Shown here in pieces: positions 5,463 to 5,787 of a stretch of 5,787 nt of DNA; the first letter of the stretch is position 1; each line of letters starts with the position of its first letter. Made by a program: the position numbers and the translations under genes. Under the pieces are notes generated by a model. It saw nothing but the letters and a program-made list of their open reading frames with translations, searched no databases and was not told the DNA's origin. Source of the stretch: an uncultured Ilumatobacter sp. (GTDB lineage Bacteria; Actinomycetota; Acidimicrobiia; Acidimicrobiales; Ilumatobacteraceae); assembly GCA_937891565.1 (NCBI GenBank), contig CALAHA010000370.1:1-5787 (forward strand), given 5' to 3'.

Positions 5463-5787
5463 TCACTTGCGCAGCGGAGCGAGGGCGTCCAGGCCGCGGT
5501 AGGCCGCAGCTTCGCCGAGGTCGGCCTCGATGCGCAGGAGCTGGTTGTACTTCGCGACACGATCGGAACGGCATGGCGCACCGGTCTTGATCTGGCCACA
5601 GTTGGTGGCGACGGCAAGGTCAGCAATGGTGGCATCTTCGGTCTCGCCGGAGCGATGGCTCATCACCGAGGTGTAGCCGTGGCGGGTGGCGAGCTGCACG
5701 GTGTCGAGTGTCTCGGTGAGCGACCCGATCTGGTTGACCTTGATGAGGATCGAGTTCGCGACGTCGGTGTCGATACCTCGCTGTAGC
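5463..5787 (-). CDS. eno: Enolase, C-terminal part (gene continues beyond the window)
   Basis: The last 107 residues plus stop codon of enolase (phosphopyruvate hydratase) are visible; the 5' part lies beyond the right edge. Enolase interconverts 2-phosphoglycerate and phosphoenolpyruvate in glycolysis and gluconeogenesis, in the cytoplasm and RNA-processing complexes of some bacteria. The family signature ILIKVNQIGSLTET contains the conserved active-site lysine (equivalent to E. coli Lys342, by family knowledge). SHRSGETEDATIADLAV and GQIKTGAPCRSDRVAKYNQL follow. The C-terminus ends DALAPLRK and is normal in length. Codons run into the edge in frame with one extra base at 5787. There is no sign of damage. 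Confidence 0.96.
   Translation of the reverse strand, partial: LQRGIDTDVANSILIKVNQIGSLTETLDTVQLATRHGYTSVMSHRSGETEDATIADLAVATNCGQIKTGAPCRSDRVAKYNQLLRIEADLGEAAAYRGLDALAPLRK

Overview
The window is high-GC DNA from what looks like an actinobacterium. GC-rich codon use, long open antisense frames, possible leaderless (-10 box about 6 nt before the start codon) promoters, and the style of the L,D-transpeptidase and HNH-like proteins suggest class Acidimicrobiia (Ilumatobacter-like). The lineage is an inference from sequence style, not a search result.

Layout. Positions 1-35 carry three 11-bp tandem repeats. Positions 36-242 form a putative control region with TGACA/TGTCA half-sites. On the plus strand follow a very short IclR-type helix-turn-helix protein (about 243-518) and, 44 bp later, a large FAD/Fe-S dehydrogenase of the YdiJ type (563-3412). 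A 299-bp convergent intergenic region (3413-3711) holds an 8-bp hairpin and a promoter-like box but no convincing gene. On the minus strand, reading from the right edge leftwards, are the 3' end of enolase (5463-5787, cut by the window edge), a small HNH-like protein with an unrecognised C-terminal half (4949-5416), and a secreted, probably lipid-anchored L,D-transpeptidase with a LysM-like domain (3712-4872).

How the genes may work together. The regulator and the YdiJ-type enzyme look like one transcription unit in which a local IclR-like DNA-binding protein controls oxidation of a D-2-hydroxy acid, most likely D-2-hydroxyglutarate. Enolase is a housekeeping glycolytic gene. A 13-bp-arm perfect inverted repeat directly after its stop codon separates it from the HNH-like gene and may be terminator, operator or both. 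The transpeptidase acts in peptidoglycan cross-linking outside the membrane and has no evident functional link to its neighbours.

No mobile element, CRISPR array, tRNA or rRNA was recognised. Nothing here amounts to a clear new multi-gene system. The points most worth checking are the single-domain IclR protein with its half-site cluster, the HNH-like protein lacking the usual first histidine, and the palindrome between enolase and that gene.
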